This document shows, piece by piece, positions 34,482-46,970 of a DNA stretch of 55,735 bases (the stretch's first letter is position 1; every line of letters starts with the position of its first letter). The stretch lies in NCBI RefSeq assembly GCF_002999335.1, contig NW_020312174.1, forward strand, positions 1 through 55,735, read 5' to 3'. Source of the DNA: Cyclospora cayetanensis (Eukaryota > Apicomplexa > Conoidasida > Eucoccidiorida > Eimeriidae). A program made the translations under genes and the position numbers. Under the pieces are notes generated by a model. That model was not told the DNA's origin, made no database searches, and saw only the letters and a program-made list of their open reading frames with translations.

Positions 34482-35372
34482 TGGATGTAAACTTAGGTCA
34501 GCAGTTAGCTTGTGTGTTTTAGTGGGATGGCTAGCACTGTTGTTATGTGCAGCGTCCCGGAGAGGAGTAGGCTGAATACTGCACTCAAGGTGTTTCACAT
34601 GGATGCTCCGTTATGAGCTGTCGCAGTGGCCGGCGCTGGGCGCGAGAATTGGAGTACCGAGCGCTATCCTTGTTCAGGAGAGTCTAAGCACCTTCGAGTG
34701 GCTGTCGTTGTTTGATGTTTCGCTGTTATATCTAATGCAACTTTTGCGCTGATGGTGTGCATTTGCTAATGCCGGTCTGCGTTGGCGATGTCCAGCTAGT
34801 GGGTTGTGCAAGGCAAGTGCAGAATGGGTGTACGGGGTGCCAAGCACCCAATGTGTCGTAGGTGTTGTTTGGTACCGCTGGTCCTTTACACATGTGGTGC
34901 GGAGTGTTGTGTAGACCCACAGGCGTCCATGCGTTTAGGCGACTGTGGCAGGACGTTGCTGAGTTGCCAGGTCCTCTGGATGCTAGTGGCAGTACGGTTC
35001 CTGTGCTTTAATCTCCCTTGCTGTCGGTGTGTCGGATTCCATGGTCTCAAAGCGAATATATCAATAGCAGCAATAGAACCGCTTATGTGAGTATGGGGTA
35101 TAGCCGAGTTGGTGATTTCTAAGATATCGAGGCTTGTTCCATGGCACGTGAATGGAGAAGTGGTCAGCTGTTTTCAGCGTTTGGAATCCCAATGCAGCCA
35201 TGGCCATAAGACTAGAGTAGTTCAAGCACGAGCACATAGGCTAGCACTTGCTGTCGCTCTCATGCGGAATTGATATGGAGGCTGGTGAACATTTGCACGC
35301 TGCATGACTCAGATAGTGCGCTCTTTTCATGCAAAGGTGTTGGGTGTAGAATGTGCATTTTGCTGTAGCTAA
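34482..35372 (+). repeat. M39
   Basis: 891 bp. Anchor TGGATGTAAA. P cassette with CTGTCGCAG, GGGCGCGAG, TATCCTTG. Palindrome TTTTCATGCAAAG. Confidence 0.9.
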
Positions 35373-36264
35373 TGCATGTGGGTCAGGCCAGCAGTTAGCT
35401 TGTGTGTTGCAGCGGGATGGCTAGCACTGTTGTTATGTGCAGCCTCAGGGGTTGGAGTAGGCTGTGCACTGCATGCAAAGTGTGTTTCATTTGAATGGTC
35501 CGTTAAGAGTTATTTCAGTTGCCGAATCTGAAAGCAGTTATTGGAGGACCGAGCGGCATGCATGTTCAGCAGAGCCTAAGCACCGTCGAGGGCCTACAGT
35601 TCTTCGATCTTGCGCTGTTATACGTAATGCACCCTTTTCGATGATGGCGCGCACTTGCTAATGTTGGTCTGTGTTGACGATGTCCAGGAAGTGGGTTGTG
35701 GAAGGCAAGTGCGGTTTTAGTGTGGGGGCGGCTAAGCACCCAGTGTGTCGTAGTTGTCGGTTGGTACCACTTGTCCCCTAGAAATGTGGTGCGGAGTGTG
35801 ACTGGAGACTCGCAGGCATCAGTGTGTTTAGGCAACTGTGGGAGGACGATGCTGAGTTGCCAGGTGGTCTGGACGTCAGTGGCAGTACGGTCCTTGTGCC
35901 TAAATATGCGTTACTGTGGTCGTGTCGTATTGCATGTGCTCGAAGCACCGATGTCAGTAGTGGCAATCGAAACGCCTTTCGGAGCATAGGGTATAGCGGA
36001 ATCGGTGTGTTTCAAGATGTGGACCCGTGTTCGATGGCATGTGGATGGATAAGTGGTCAGTTGTTTCCAGCGTCGGAATGCCTACGCGAGCGTGGCCCTA
36101 AGATTAGAGTGGTTCTACCACGAGCCCATACGCTAGCACTTGCTGTCGCTTTGATTTGTTATTGATATGGAGGCTGGTAAACATTTGCACGCTTCATGAC
36201 TCAGGAAGTGCGCTCTTTGCATGCAAACGTGTGGGGTGTAGCATGTGCTTTTTGCTGTAGCTAA
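35373..36264 (+). repeat. M40
   Basis: 892 bp. P-like CCGTTAAGAGTTATTTCAG, AAAGCAGTTATTGG (shared with M43), G state. Palindrome CTTTGCATGCAAAC. Confidence 0.9.
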
Positions 36265-37156
36265 TGCAGGTAAGCTCAGGCCCGCACTTAGCTTGTGTGT
36301 TTCAGTGGAATGGATAGCACTGTTGTTATGTGCAGCCGCAGGGGGACGTGTAGGCTGCGCACTGCACTTGAAATGTGCTTCACATGGATGCTTATGTATT
36401 ATGTATTGCTGTGGGCGAATCTGAAGGCGACAATTGGAGGACCGAGCGGCATCCTTGTTCAGAAGAGCCTAAGCACCTTCAAGTGGCTGTAGTTGTTTGA
36501 TGTTTCGCTGCTGTACGTAATGCAGGCTTTGCGCTGATGGAGCGCATTTGCTAATGCCGGTCTACGTTGGCGATGTCCAGGGAGTGGGTTGTGCAAGCCA
36601 AGTGCTGTTTGCGTGTGGGGGCAGATAAGCCGCGAATGTCTAGTAGGTGTTGTTTGGTACCACTGGTTCCCTACACATGTGGTTCGGAGTGTCGGTGAAG
36701 ACGCGCAGGCGTCTTTGCGTTTAGGCGACCGTGGCAGGATGATACTGAGTTGGCAGGTCGTGTGGAAGCCAGTGGTAGTACGGTTCGTGTGCTTTAATCT
36801 GCGTTGGTGTCGTCGTGTCGTATGCAATGTGTTGAAAGCAACAATATCAATAGCAGCAATAGAATCGCTTATGTGAGGATGGGCTGTGCGACGTTTGTGC
36901 TTTACGAGATGCGTGGACTTGTTCCATGGCATGTGGATGGATAATTGGTCAGTTGTTTCAGATTATGGAATGCCTATGCGAGCTTGGCCATAAGACTAGA
37001 GTGGTTATAGCACGAGCACATAGGCTACCACTTGCTGTCTCTTTGATGCCTTACTGATATGCAGGCTGGTGAACATTTGCACACTGCATGACTCAGGTAG
37101 TGCGCTCTTTGCATGCAAAGGTGTGGGGTGTAGAATGTGCATTTTGCTATAACTAA
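36265..37156 (+). repeat. M41
   Basis: 892 bp. Anchor TGCAGGTAAG. T cassette ending ATTGCTG, C state. Partner of M37. Intact palindrome. Confidence 0.9.
36288..36572 (+). repeat. About 285-bp tract shared at a 4-monomer shift (copy 2)
   Basis: Partner of 32,721-33,005. It keeps AAGGCGACAATTGG, the older form, although it lies within the right domain, where GAGCGCGA predominates. Confidence 0.82.
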
Positions 37157-38050
37157 TGCATGTAGGCTCAGACCCGCAGTTAGCTTGTGTATTGCAGTGG
37201 GATGGCTAATACTGTTGTTTTGTGCAGCCTCAGGGGGAGGAGCAGGCTGCACACTGCATTCAAAGTTTGTTTCACATGGATGGTCCGTTATGAGCTATTT
37301 TAGTTGCCGAAGCTGAAAGTGTCAATTGGAGGACCGAGCGGCATGCATGTTCAGGAGAGCCTATGCACCTTCGAGTGGCTGTAGTTGTTTGATGTCTCGC
37401 TGATGTACGTAATGCAGCGGCTGCGCTGGTGGTGCGCATTTGCTAATGCCGGTCTGCGTTGGCTATGTGCAGGAAGTGGGTTGTGCAAGGCAAGTGCGGT
37501 TTTAGTGTGGGGGTGGCTGTGCACCCAATGTGTCGTAGGTGTTGATTGGTAGCACTGGTCTGCTACACATGTGGTTCGGAGTGTGACTGGAGACTCGCAG
37601 GCGTCTTTGCGTTTAGGCGACTGTGGCAGGACGGTGCTGAGGCGGTAGGGTATCTGGAATCCAGTGGTAGTGTGGATCCTCTGCTTTAATCTGCGTGGGT
37701 GTCGTCGTGTCGTATTGCATGTGCTCAAAGCAACAGTATCAATAGCAGCAATTGAATCCCTTATGTGAGTGTGGGGCTATGCCCTATCGGTAATTTATAT
37801 GATGTAGAGACTTGTTCCATGGCATCTGAATGGAGAAGTGGTCAGCTGTTTCTAGCGTACGGAATCCCCATGGCAGCTTGGTCATAAGACTAGAGTGGTT
37901 CTAGCACGAGCACATAGGCTAGCACTTGCTGTCGCTCTCATGCGGAATTGATATGGAGGCTGGTGAACATTTGCACGCTGCATGACTCAGGCAGTGCGCT
38001 CTTTTCATGCAAAGGTGTTGGGTGTAGCATGTGCTTTTTGCTGTAGCTAA
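37157..38050 (+). repeat. M42
   Basis: 894 bp. GGCTAATAC in place of GGCTAGCAC. P cassette, AAAGTGTCAATTGG, G state. Palindrome TTTTCATGCAAAG. Confidence 0.9.
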
Positions 38051-38944
38051 TGCATGTAGGGTCAGGTCAGCAGTTAGCTTGTGTATTGCAGTGGGATGGC
38101 TAGCACTGTTGTTATGTGCAGCCACTTGGAGAGGAGTAGGCTGCGCACTGTATTCAAAGTGTGTTTTACTTGGATGGTCCGTTATGAGCTATTTCAGTTG
38201 GCGAAGCTGAAAGCAGTTATTGGAGGACCGAGCGGCATGCATGTTCAGCAGAGGCTATGCATCTTCGAGTGACTGTAGTTGTTTGATGCTTCGCTGCTAT
38301 ACGTAATGCAGGTTTTGCGCTGATGGTGTGCATTTGCTAATGCCGGTCTGCGTTGGGGATGTCCAGGAAGTGGGTTGTGCAAGGCAAGTGCGGAATGGAT
38401 GTCAGGGCGGCTAAGCAGGTAATGTGTCGTAGGTGTTGTTCGGTACCGCTGGTCTGCTACACATGTGGTTCGGAGTGTGACTGGAGACTCGCAGGCGTCT
38501 TTGCGTTTAGGCGACTGTGGCAGGACGGTGCTGAGTTGGCAGTTCGTCTGGATGCTAGTGGCAGTACGGTTCCTGTGCTTAAATCTGCGCTACTGTCGTC
38601 GTGTCGTATTGCGTGTACTCAAAGCAATAATATCAATAGCATCCAGACAACCACTTATACGAGTGTGGGGCTATGCCGAATTAGTGCTCTACAAGATGTG
38701 GAGGCTTGTTGCATGCCATGTGGATGGAGAAGTGGTGAGTTATTTTCAATGTATGAACGCGTATGCGAGCTTACCCATAAGACTAGGGTGATTCTAGCAC
38801 GAGCACATAGGCTAGCACTTGCTGTTGCTTTGACGCGGAATTGATATGCAGGCGGGCAAGCATTTTGCACCCTGGATGACTCAGGAAGTGCGCTCCTTGC
38901 ATGCAAAGGTGTGGGGTGTAGCATGTGCTTTTCGCCATAGCTAA
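38051..38944 (+). repeat. M43
   Basis: 894 bp. P cassette, AAAGCAGTTATTGG as in M40, G state with TTCAGCAGAGG. Palindrome CCTTGCATGCAAAG. Confidence 0.9.
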
Positions 38945-39837
38945 TGCATGTAGGCTCAGGCCAGCACCTAGCTTCTATGCTGCAGTGGAATGGCTAGCAC
39001 TGTTGTTATGTGCAGCCCCACGGAGAGGAGTAGGCTGCGCACTGCACTCAAAGTGTGTTTCACTTGGATAGTCCGTTATGAACTATTTCAGTTGCCGAAG
39101 CTGAAAGCGGTGATTGGAGGACCGAGCGGCATCCTTGTTCAGGAGCGCCTAAGCACCTTCGAGTGGCTGTAGTTCTTTGATGTTTGGATGTTGTACGTAA
39201 TGCAGGCTTTGCACTGATGGTGCGCATTTGCTAATGCCGGTCTGCGTTGGCTATGGCCAGGTAGTGGGTTGTGCAAGGCAAGTGCAGTTTCGGTATGCGG
39301 GCAGCTATGCAGCCAATGCGTCGTAGGTGTTGTTTGGAACCCTTGGTCCCCTATACAAGTGGTGCGGAGTGCTAGTGGAGACTTGCAGGTGTCCATGTGT
39401 TTAGGCGACTGTGGCAGGACGATGCTGAGTTGGCAGGTCGTCTGGACCTCAGTGGCAGTCCGGTTCCTGTGCTTAAATCTGCGCTACTGTCGTCATGTCG
39501 TATTGCATGTGCTGAAAGCAATAGTATTAATAACAGCAATAGAACCGCTTATGTTGTTTTGGGGTAAAGGCGACATGCTGCTTTAAAAGATGTGGAGGCT
39601 TGTTCCATGGCATGTACATGGACAAGTGGTCAGCTGTTGTCATCTTCTCACGTTACCTTGCTCTTTGGCCACAAGACTAGAGTGGTTCTAGCACGAGCAC
39701 ATCCGCTAGCACTTGCTGTCGCTTTGATGTGTTATTGATGTGGAACCTGGTGAACATGTGCACGCTGCATGACTCAGGCAGTGCGCTCCTTGCATGAAAA
39801 GGTGTGGGGTGTAGCATGTGCTTTTCGCCATAGCTAA
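38945..39837 (+). repeat. M44
   Basis: 893 bp. Preceded by TTTTCGCCATAGC, which also precedes M45. P-like TCCGTTATGAACTATTTCAG, AAAGCGGTGATTGG, C state. Divergent variable block. Palindrome broken (TTGCATGAAAAG). Confidence 0.9.
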
Positions 39838-40719
39838 TGCATGTAGGCTCAGGCCAGCACCTAGCTTCTATGCTGCAGTGGAATGGCTAGCACTGTTGTT
39901 GTGTGCAGGCGCAGATGGAGGAGTAGGCTGCGCACTGTACTCAAACTGTGTTTCACTTGGATGCTCATATTGCAGTGGCCGAAGCTGAGCGCGACAATTG
40001 GAGGACCGAGCGGCATCCTTGTTCAGGAGCGCCTAAGTTCCTTCCAGTGGCTGTAGTTGTTTGATGAATCGCTGTTGTCCGTAATGCAGGCTTTGCGCTG
40101 ATGGTGGGCATTTGGTATTGCCGGTCTGCGTTGGTGGTATGCAGCTAGTGGGTTGTGCAAGGCATGTGCAGAATGAGTGTGGGGGCGGATAAGCGTCGAG
40201 TGTGTCGTGGGTGTTGTTTGGTACCGCTGGTCCTTTAGAAATGTGGTTCGGAGTGTTAGTGGAGACTCGCAGGCGTCTTTGCGTTTAGGCGACTGGCAGG
40301 ACCATGCTGAGTTGGCAGGTCGACTGAACGCCAGTGGCAGTACGGTTCGTGTCCTTTAATGTGCGTTGTGTCGTCGTGTCGTATTCCATTTGCTGAAAAC
40401 AACAATCTCAACAGCAGTAATAGAATGGCTCATGAGAGTCTGGCGCTGATCCGAATTGGTGCTCTATCAGATGTGCAGGCATGTTTCATGGCATGTGGAT
40501 GGACAAGTTGTCAGTGGTTTCCAGGATATGGAATGCCTATGCGAGCGTGGCCCTAAGATTAGAGTGGTTCTACAACGAGCACATAGACTAGCACTTGCTG
40601 TCGCTTTGACGCACAATCGATATGGAACCTGGTGAACAGTTGCACACTGCATGACTCAGGCAGTGCGCTCCTTGCATGCAAACGTGTGGGGTGTAGAATG
40701 TGCATTTTGCTGTAGCTAA
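39838..40719 (+). repeat. M45, short (S cassette)
   Basis: 882 bp. S cassette, GAGCGCGACAATTGG, C state. Shares GTCGAGTGTGTCGTGGGTG with M47 at a 2-monomer shift (40,161-40,225 and 41,943-42,007). Confidence 0.9.
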
Positions 40720-41611
40720 TGCATGTAGGCTCAGGCCAGCAGTTAGCTTGTGTGTTTCAGTGGAATGGCTAGCATCGTCGTTGTGTGCAGCGGCACGAAA
40801 AGCGCAGGCTGCGCAGTGCACTCTAAGTGTGTTTCACTTGGATGCTCCCACATTATCTGTTGCAGTGCCCGGCGCTGAGCGTGCACATTGGAGGACCGAG
40901 CGGCATGCATGTTCAAGAGAGCCTAAGCGCCTTCAAATAGCTGTCGTTGTTTGATGTTTGGCTGTTGTACGTAATGCAGGCTTTGCGCTGATGGGGCGCA
41001 TATGCTAATGCCGGTCTGCGTTGGCGATTTTCAGATAGTGGGTTGTGCAAGCGAGGTACGGTTTGTGTGTTCGGGCGGCTATGCAGCCAATGTGTTGCAG
41101 GTGGTGTTTGGTACCACTGGTTTCCTACACATGTGGTGCGGAGTGTTGGTGGAGACTCGTAGGCATCCATGCGCTTAGGTAACTGTGGCAGGATGATGCT
41201 GAGTTGGCAGTTCGTCTAGAAGCCAGTGGCAGTCCGATTCCTGTGCTTTAATCTGCGTTGGTGTCGTCGTGTCGTATTGCATGTGCTGAAAGCAACAGTA
41301 TCAACAGCAGCAATAGAACCGCTTTTCAAAGCATGGGGTATAGCCGAATTGGTCCAGATAAGATGTGGAGGCTTACTCCATGGCACGTTGATGGATAAGT
41401 GATCAGTTGTTTCCAGCATATGGAATGCCTATGCGAGCTTGGCCATAAGACTAGGGTAGTTCAAGCACGAGCACATCCGCTAGTACTTGCTGTCGCTTTG
41501 CAGCGTTATTGATATGCAGGCTGGAGAACATTTGCACTCTGCATGACTCAGGAAGTGCGCTCTTTGCATGCAAACGTGTGGGGTGTAGCATGTGCATTTT
41601 GCTGTAGCTAA
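40720..41611 (+). repeat. M46
   Basis: 892 bp. CTCCCACATTATCTGTTGCAG, GAGCGTGCACATTGG, G state. Palindrome CTTTGCATGCAAAC. Confidence 0.9.
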
Positions 41612-42506
41612 TACATGTAGGGTCAGGCCTGCACCTAGCTTCTGTGTTTCAGTGGGATGGCTAGCTCTGTTGTTGTGTGCAGGCGCAAGGGGAGGATTAG
41701 GCTGCTCACTACATTCAAAGTGTGTTTTACTTCGATGCGCCATTATGAGCTATTCCAGTGGCCGAGGTTCAGCGCGACAAATGGAGGACCGAGCGGTATC
41801 GTGTTCAGGATAGCCTATGTACCTTCCAGTGGCTGTTGTTCTTTGATGTTTCGCTGTTGTACGTAGTGCAGGCTTTGCGCTGATGGAGCGCATTTGCTTA
41901 TGCTGGTCTGCGTTGGGGATGTCCAGGCAGTGGGTTGTGCAAGGCATGTGCAGAATGAGTGTGGGAGCGGATAAGTGTCGAGTGTGTCGTGGGTGTTGTT
42001 TGGTACCACTGGTTCCCTACACATGTGGTTCGGAGTGTTGGTGGAGACTCGCGGGCGTCTTTGCGTTTAGGCGACTGTGGCAGGACGATGCTGAGTTGGC
42101 AGGTCAACTGAACGCCAGTGGCAGTACGGTTCCTGTGCTTTAATCTGCGCTACTGTAGTCGTCGTGTCGTGTTGAATGTGCTCAAAGCAACAATGCCAGT
42201 AGTGGCAATAGAACTGCACATGTCAGTAAGGGTCATGGCACATTGATGATTTATAAGATGTAGAGGCTTGTTCCATGGCATGTGGATAATGAAGTGGTCA
42301 GGTGCTTTCAGATTATGGAATGCCTGTGCGAGCTTGGCCATACGACTAGGGTAGTTCTAGCACGAGCACATAGGCTAGCACTTGCTGTCGCTCTCATGTG
42401 CAATTGATATGGAGGCTGGTGAACATTTTCACGCTGCATGACTCAGATAGTGCGCTCTTTTCATGCAAAGGTGTTGGGTGTAGCATGTGCTTTTTGCTGT
42501 AGCCAA
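41612..42506 (+). repeat. M47
   Basis: 895 bp. P-like GCCATTATGAGCTATTCCAG, CAGCGCGACAAATGG, one-base-short TATCGTGTTCAGG shared with M50. Palindrome TTTTCATGCAAAG. Confidence 0.9.
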
Positions 42507-43399
42507 TGCATGTGGGTCAGGCCAGCAGTTAGCTTGTGTGTTGCAGTGGAACGGCTAGCACTGTTGTTGTGTGCAGGCGCAGGGGGAGGAATAGGCTGCG
42601 CACTGCACTCAAAGTGTGTTGAACGTGCATGCGCATATATTATCTGGTGCAGTGGCCGAAGCTGAGCGCGAGAATTGGAGGACCGAGCGGCATCCTTGTT
42701 CAGGAGAGCCTCAGCAGCATCGAATAGCTCTAGTTCTTTGACGTTTTGCTGTTCTACTTAATGCAGGCTTTGCGCTGATGGGGCGCATTTGCTAGTGCCG
42801 GTCTGCGTTGGCGATTCTCAGCAAGTGGGTTGTGCAAGGCAAGTGCGGTTTGGGTGTTGGGGGGGATAAGCAGCCAATGTGTAGTAAGTGTTGTTTGGTG
42901 CACTGGTTCCCTATACATGTGGTGAGGAGTGCTAGTGGAGACGCGCAGGCATCCGTGCGTTTAGGCGACTGTGGCAGGACGATGCTGAGTTGGCAGGTCG
43001 TCTGAAAGCCAGTGGCAGTACGGTTCCTGTGCTTTAGTCTGCGCTACTGTCGTCGTGTCGTGTTGCATGTACTCAAAGCAACAATATCAACAGCAGCAAT
43101 AGAATTCCTTATGTGAGTAACGGGTTATGGCGAGTTGGTCCATTAGAATATGTGTGGGTTTGTTCGGTGGCAAGTGGATGGAGAAGTGGTCAGGTGTTTC
43201 TCGAATATGGAATGCTTATACGAGCTTGGCCATAAGACTAGAGTGGTTCTAGCACGAGCACATAGGCTAGCACTTGCTGTCGCTTTGATTCGTTATTGAT
43301 ATGGAACCTGGTGAACATTTGCGCGCTGCGTGACTCAGGCAGTGCGCTCTTTGCATGCAAACGTATTGGGGTGTAGGATGTGCTTTTTGCTGTAGCTAA
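42507..43399 (+). repeat. M48
   Basis: 893 bp. T cassette ending CTGGTGCAG, GAGCGCGAG, C state. Palindrome followed by ATTGG (CTTTGCATGCAAACGTATTG). Confidence 0.9.
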
Positions 43400-44291
43400 T
43401 GCATGTAGGGTCAGGCCAGCAGTTAGCTTGTGTATTTCAGTGCGATGGCTAGCACTGTTGTTATGTGCAGGCGCTTGAGGAGGAGTAGGCTGAGCACTGC
43501 ATTCAAAGTGTGTTTCTCTTGGATGCTGATATATTCTTTGGTGCAGTGGCCGAAACTGTGCGCGAGAATTGGAGGACCGAGGGGCATGCATGTTCAGGAG
43601 AGCCTATGCACCTTCCAGTGGCTGTAGTTCTTTGATGTGTGAATGTTGTACGTAATGCAGGCTTTGCGACGATCGACCGCATGTGCTAATGCTGGTCTGC
43701 GTTGGCAATGTCCAGCTAGTGGGTTGTGCAAGGCATGTGCAGAATGGGTGTGGGGGCAGATAAGCAGCCAATGTGTCGTAGGTGATGTTTGGTATCACTG
43801 GTCTTTTAGACATGTGGTGCGGAGTGTTGTGGAGACTCGCAGGCGTCCGTGCGTTTAGGCGTCCGTGGCAGGACGATGCTGAGTTGGCAGGTCGTCTGAA
43901 CGCCAGTGGCAGTATCCTTCCTGTGCTTTAATCTGCGTTGGTGTCGTCGTGTCTTGTTGAATGTGCTCAAAGCAACAATGTCAGTAGTGGCAATAGAACC
44001 GCCTATGTGACTATGGGGCTAAGCTGACTCGATGCACTAGAAGATGTGTAGGCTTGTTCCGTGGCATGTGGATGGAGGAATGGTCAGTTACTGTCAAATT
44101 ATGGAATGCCTATGCGAGCTTGACCATAAGACTAGGGTGGTTTTAGCACGAGCACATAGGCTAGCACTTGCTGTCGCTTTAAGCGTTATTGATATCGAGG
44201 CTGGTGAACATTTGCACGCTGCATGACTCAGGCAGTGCGCTCTTTGCATGCAAACGTGTGGGGTGTAGCATGTGCTTTTTGCTGTAGCTAA
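43400..44291 (+). repeat. M49
   Basis: 892 bp. GATATATTCTTTGGTGCAG, GTGCGCGAG, last G-state monomer (CATGCATG). Palindrome CTTTGCATGCAAAC. Confidence 0.9.
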
Positions 44292-45183
44292 TGCATGTAG
44301 GGTCAGGCCAGCAGTTAGCTTGTGTATTTCAGTGGGATGGCTAGTAGTGTTGTTATGTGCAGGCGCACGGAGAGCCGCATGCTGAGCACTGCACGCAAAG
44401 TGCGTTTTACTTGAATGCTCGGTTATGAGCTATCCCAGTGGCCGAAGCTGAGCGCGAGAATTGGAGGACCGAGCGGTATCGTGTTCAGGATATGCTGTGC
44501 ATCTTCCAGTGCATGTAGTTCTTCGATGTTTCGCTGCTGTACGTAATGCAGGCTTCGCGCTGATGGAGCGCATTCGATAATGCCGGTCTGCGTTGGCGAT
44601 TTTCAGCAAGTGGGTTGTGCAAGGCATGTTCAGAATGGATGTCGGGGAGGCTTAGCAGCCAATGTGTCGTGGGTGTTGTTTGGTACCACTGGTTCCCTGC
44701 ACATGTGCCTCGGAGTGCTAGTGTAGACTGGCAGGCGTCTTTGCGTTTAGGCGACTGTGGCAGGACGATGCTGAGTTGGTAGATCCTCTGGAAGCCAGTG
44801 GCAGTGCGGTTTGTGTGCCTAAATCTGCGTTGGTGTCTTTGTGTCGTATTGCATGTGCTCAAAGCAATAATGTCAATACCCGCAATAGAACCGCTTACGT
44901 AAGTATGGCGTTAGGCCGCATTGGTGTGTCCTATCATAGAGGAGTCCTGTGTTTCTTGCAGGTGGATGGAGAAGTGCTCAGTTTTCAGCTTATTAAGTCG
45001 CCTTGCTCGGTGGCCCATACGACTAATATGGTACTAGCATGAGCACATAGACTGGCACTTGCTGTCGCTTCGATGCGTTATCGATATGGAACCTGGTGAA
45101 CAGTTGCACACTGCATGACTCAGGCAGTGCGCTCCTTGCATGCAAACGTGTGGGGTGTAGGATGTGCTTTTGGCCGTAGCTAA
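44292..45183 (+). repeat. M50
   Basis: 892 bp. GGCTAGTAGTG, P cassette ending TATCCCAG, TATCGTG. Divergent variable block at about 44,975, with upstream text shared with M51. Confidence 0.9.
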
Positions 45184-46076
45184 TGCATGTAGGATTAGGC
45201 CTGCACCTAGCTTCTGTGCTGCAGTGGGATGGCTAGTAGTGTTGTTATGTGCAGGCGCTGGGAGAGGAGTAGGCTGCGAACTGCACTTGAAATGTGTTTC
45301 ACGTGGATGCTCATATATTATCTATTGCAGTGGCCGACGTTCAGCGCGACAATTGGAGGACCGAGCGGCATCCTTGTTCAGGAGATCCTATGCACCTCCC
45401 AGTGCCTGTAGTTGTTTGATGCTTCGCTGTTGTATGTAATGCAGGCTTTGCGCTGATGGAGCGCATTTTCTAATGCCGGTCTGCGTTGGGGATGTCCAGG
45501 CAGTGGGTTGTGCAAGGCAAGTGCGGAATAGATGTCGGGGCGGCTAAGCAGCCAATGTGTAGTAGGTGTTGTTCGGTACCACTGGTTCCCTACACATGTG
45601 GTGCGTAGTGTTGTGGAGACTCGCAGGCATCCGTGCGTTTAGGCGACTGTGGCAGGATGATGCTGAGTTGGCAGGTCGTCTAGAAGCCAGTGGCAGTACG
45701 GTTCCTGTGCTTTAATCTGCGTTGGTGTCGTCGTGTCGTATTGCATGTGCTGAAGGCAACAATATCGATAGCAGCAATCGAATTGCTTATGCAAGTATGG
45801 CGTTCGGCCGCATTGGTGTGTCTTATCATTGAGGACTTTTCTCTCTGCCATGTGAATGGAGAAGTGATCAGTTGTTGTCGAATTATTTAATCCCCTTGCT
45901 CCGTGGCCCATATGACTCAAATAGTTTAAGCACGAGCACATAGGCTAGCACTTATCGTCGCTTTGATGCGTTATTGATATGGAACCTGGTAAACATTGGC
46001 ACGCTGCATAACTCAGGCAGTGCGCTCCTTGCATGCAAAGTTGTGGGGTGTAGCATGTGCGTGTTGCTGTAGCTAA
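45184..46076 (+). repeat. M51
   Basis: 893 bp. GGCTAGTAGTG as in M50, T cassette, CAGCGCGAC, C state. Divergent variable block. The dyad is degraded to ACTCAAATAGTTTAAG. Confidence 0.9.
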
Positions 46077-46970
46077 TGCATGTAAGCTCAGGCCAGCAGT
46101 CAGCTTGTGTGTTTCAGTGGGATGGCTAGCACTGTTGCTATGTGTAGCCGCACGAGGAGGAGCAGGCTGCGCACTGTACTTGAAATGTGTTTCACTTGGA
46201 TGCGCATATATTATTTGGTGCAGTGGCCGAAGCTGAGCACGAGAATTGGAGGACCGAGCGGCATCCTTGTTCAGGAGATCCTATGCACCTTCCAGTGGCT
46301 GTAGTTCGTTGACTTCTCGCTGTTATACATAGTGCAGGCTTTGCGCTGATTGGGCGCATATGCTAATGCCGGTCTGCGTTGGCGAGGTGCAGGAAGTGGG
46401 TTGTGCAAGGCAAGTGCGGTTTGGGTGTTGGGGCAGCTAAGCAGCTAATGCGTCGTAGGTATTGTTTGGTACCACTGGTCCCCTACACATGTGTTGAGGA
46501 GTGTTGGTGAAGACTCGCAGGCGTCCGTGCGTTTAGGCGACTGTGGCAGGACGATGATGAGTTAGCAGGTCGCCTGGACCTCAATGGCAGTACAGTTCCT
46601 GGTGCTGTGTTCTGCGTTGGTGTCGTTATGTCGTGTTGCATGTGCTCGAAGCAACAATATCAATAGCGGCAGGAGAATGGCTTAGGAGAGTATAGAGCTA
46701 TGCTGTATCGCTGCTTTACAAGATGCGGAGGCTTGTTCCATGGCATGTTGATGGATAAGTGGTCAGTTGTTTTCAGATTATGGAATGCCTATGCGAGCTT
46801 GGCCATAAGACTAGGGTGGTTCGAGCACGAGCACATAGGCTAGCACTTATCGTCGCTTTAAGCGTTATTGATATGGAGGCTGGTGAACATTTGCACGCTG
46901 CATGACTCAGGCGGTGCGCTCTTTTCATGCAAAGGTGTTGGGTGTAGTATGTGCTTTTTGCTGTAGCTAA
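46077..46970 (+). repeat. M52
   Basis: 894 bp. T cassette TATTTGGTGCAG, GAGCACGAG, C state. CACTTATCGTCGC, shared only with its left neighbour. Palindrome TTTTCATGCAAAG. Confidence 0.9.
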
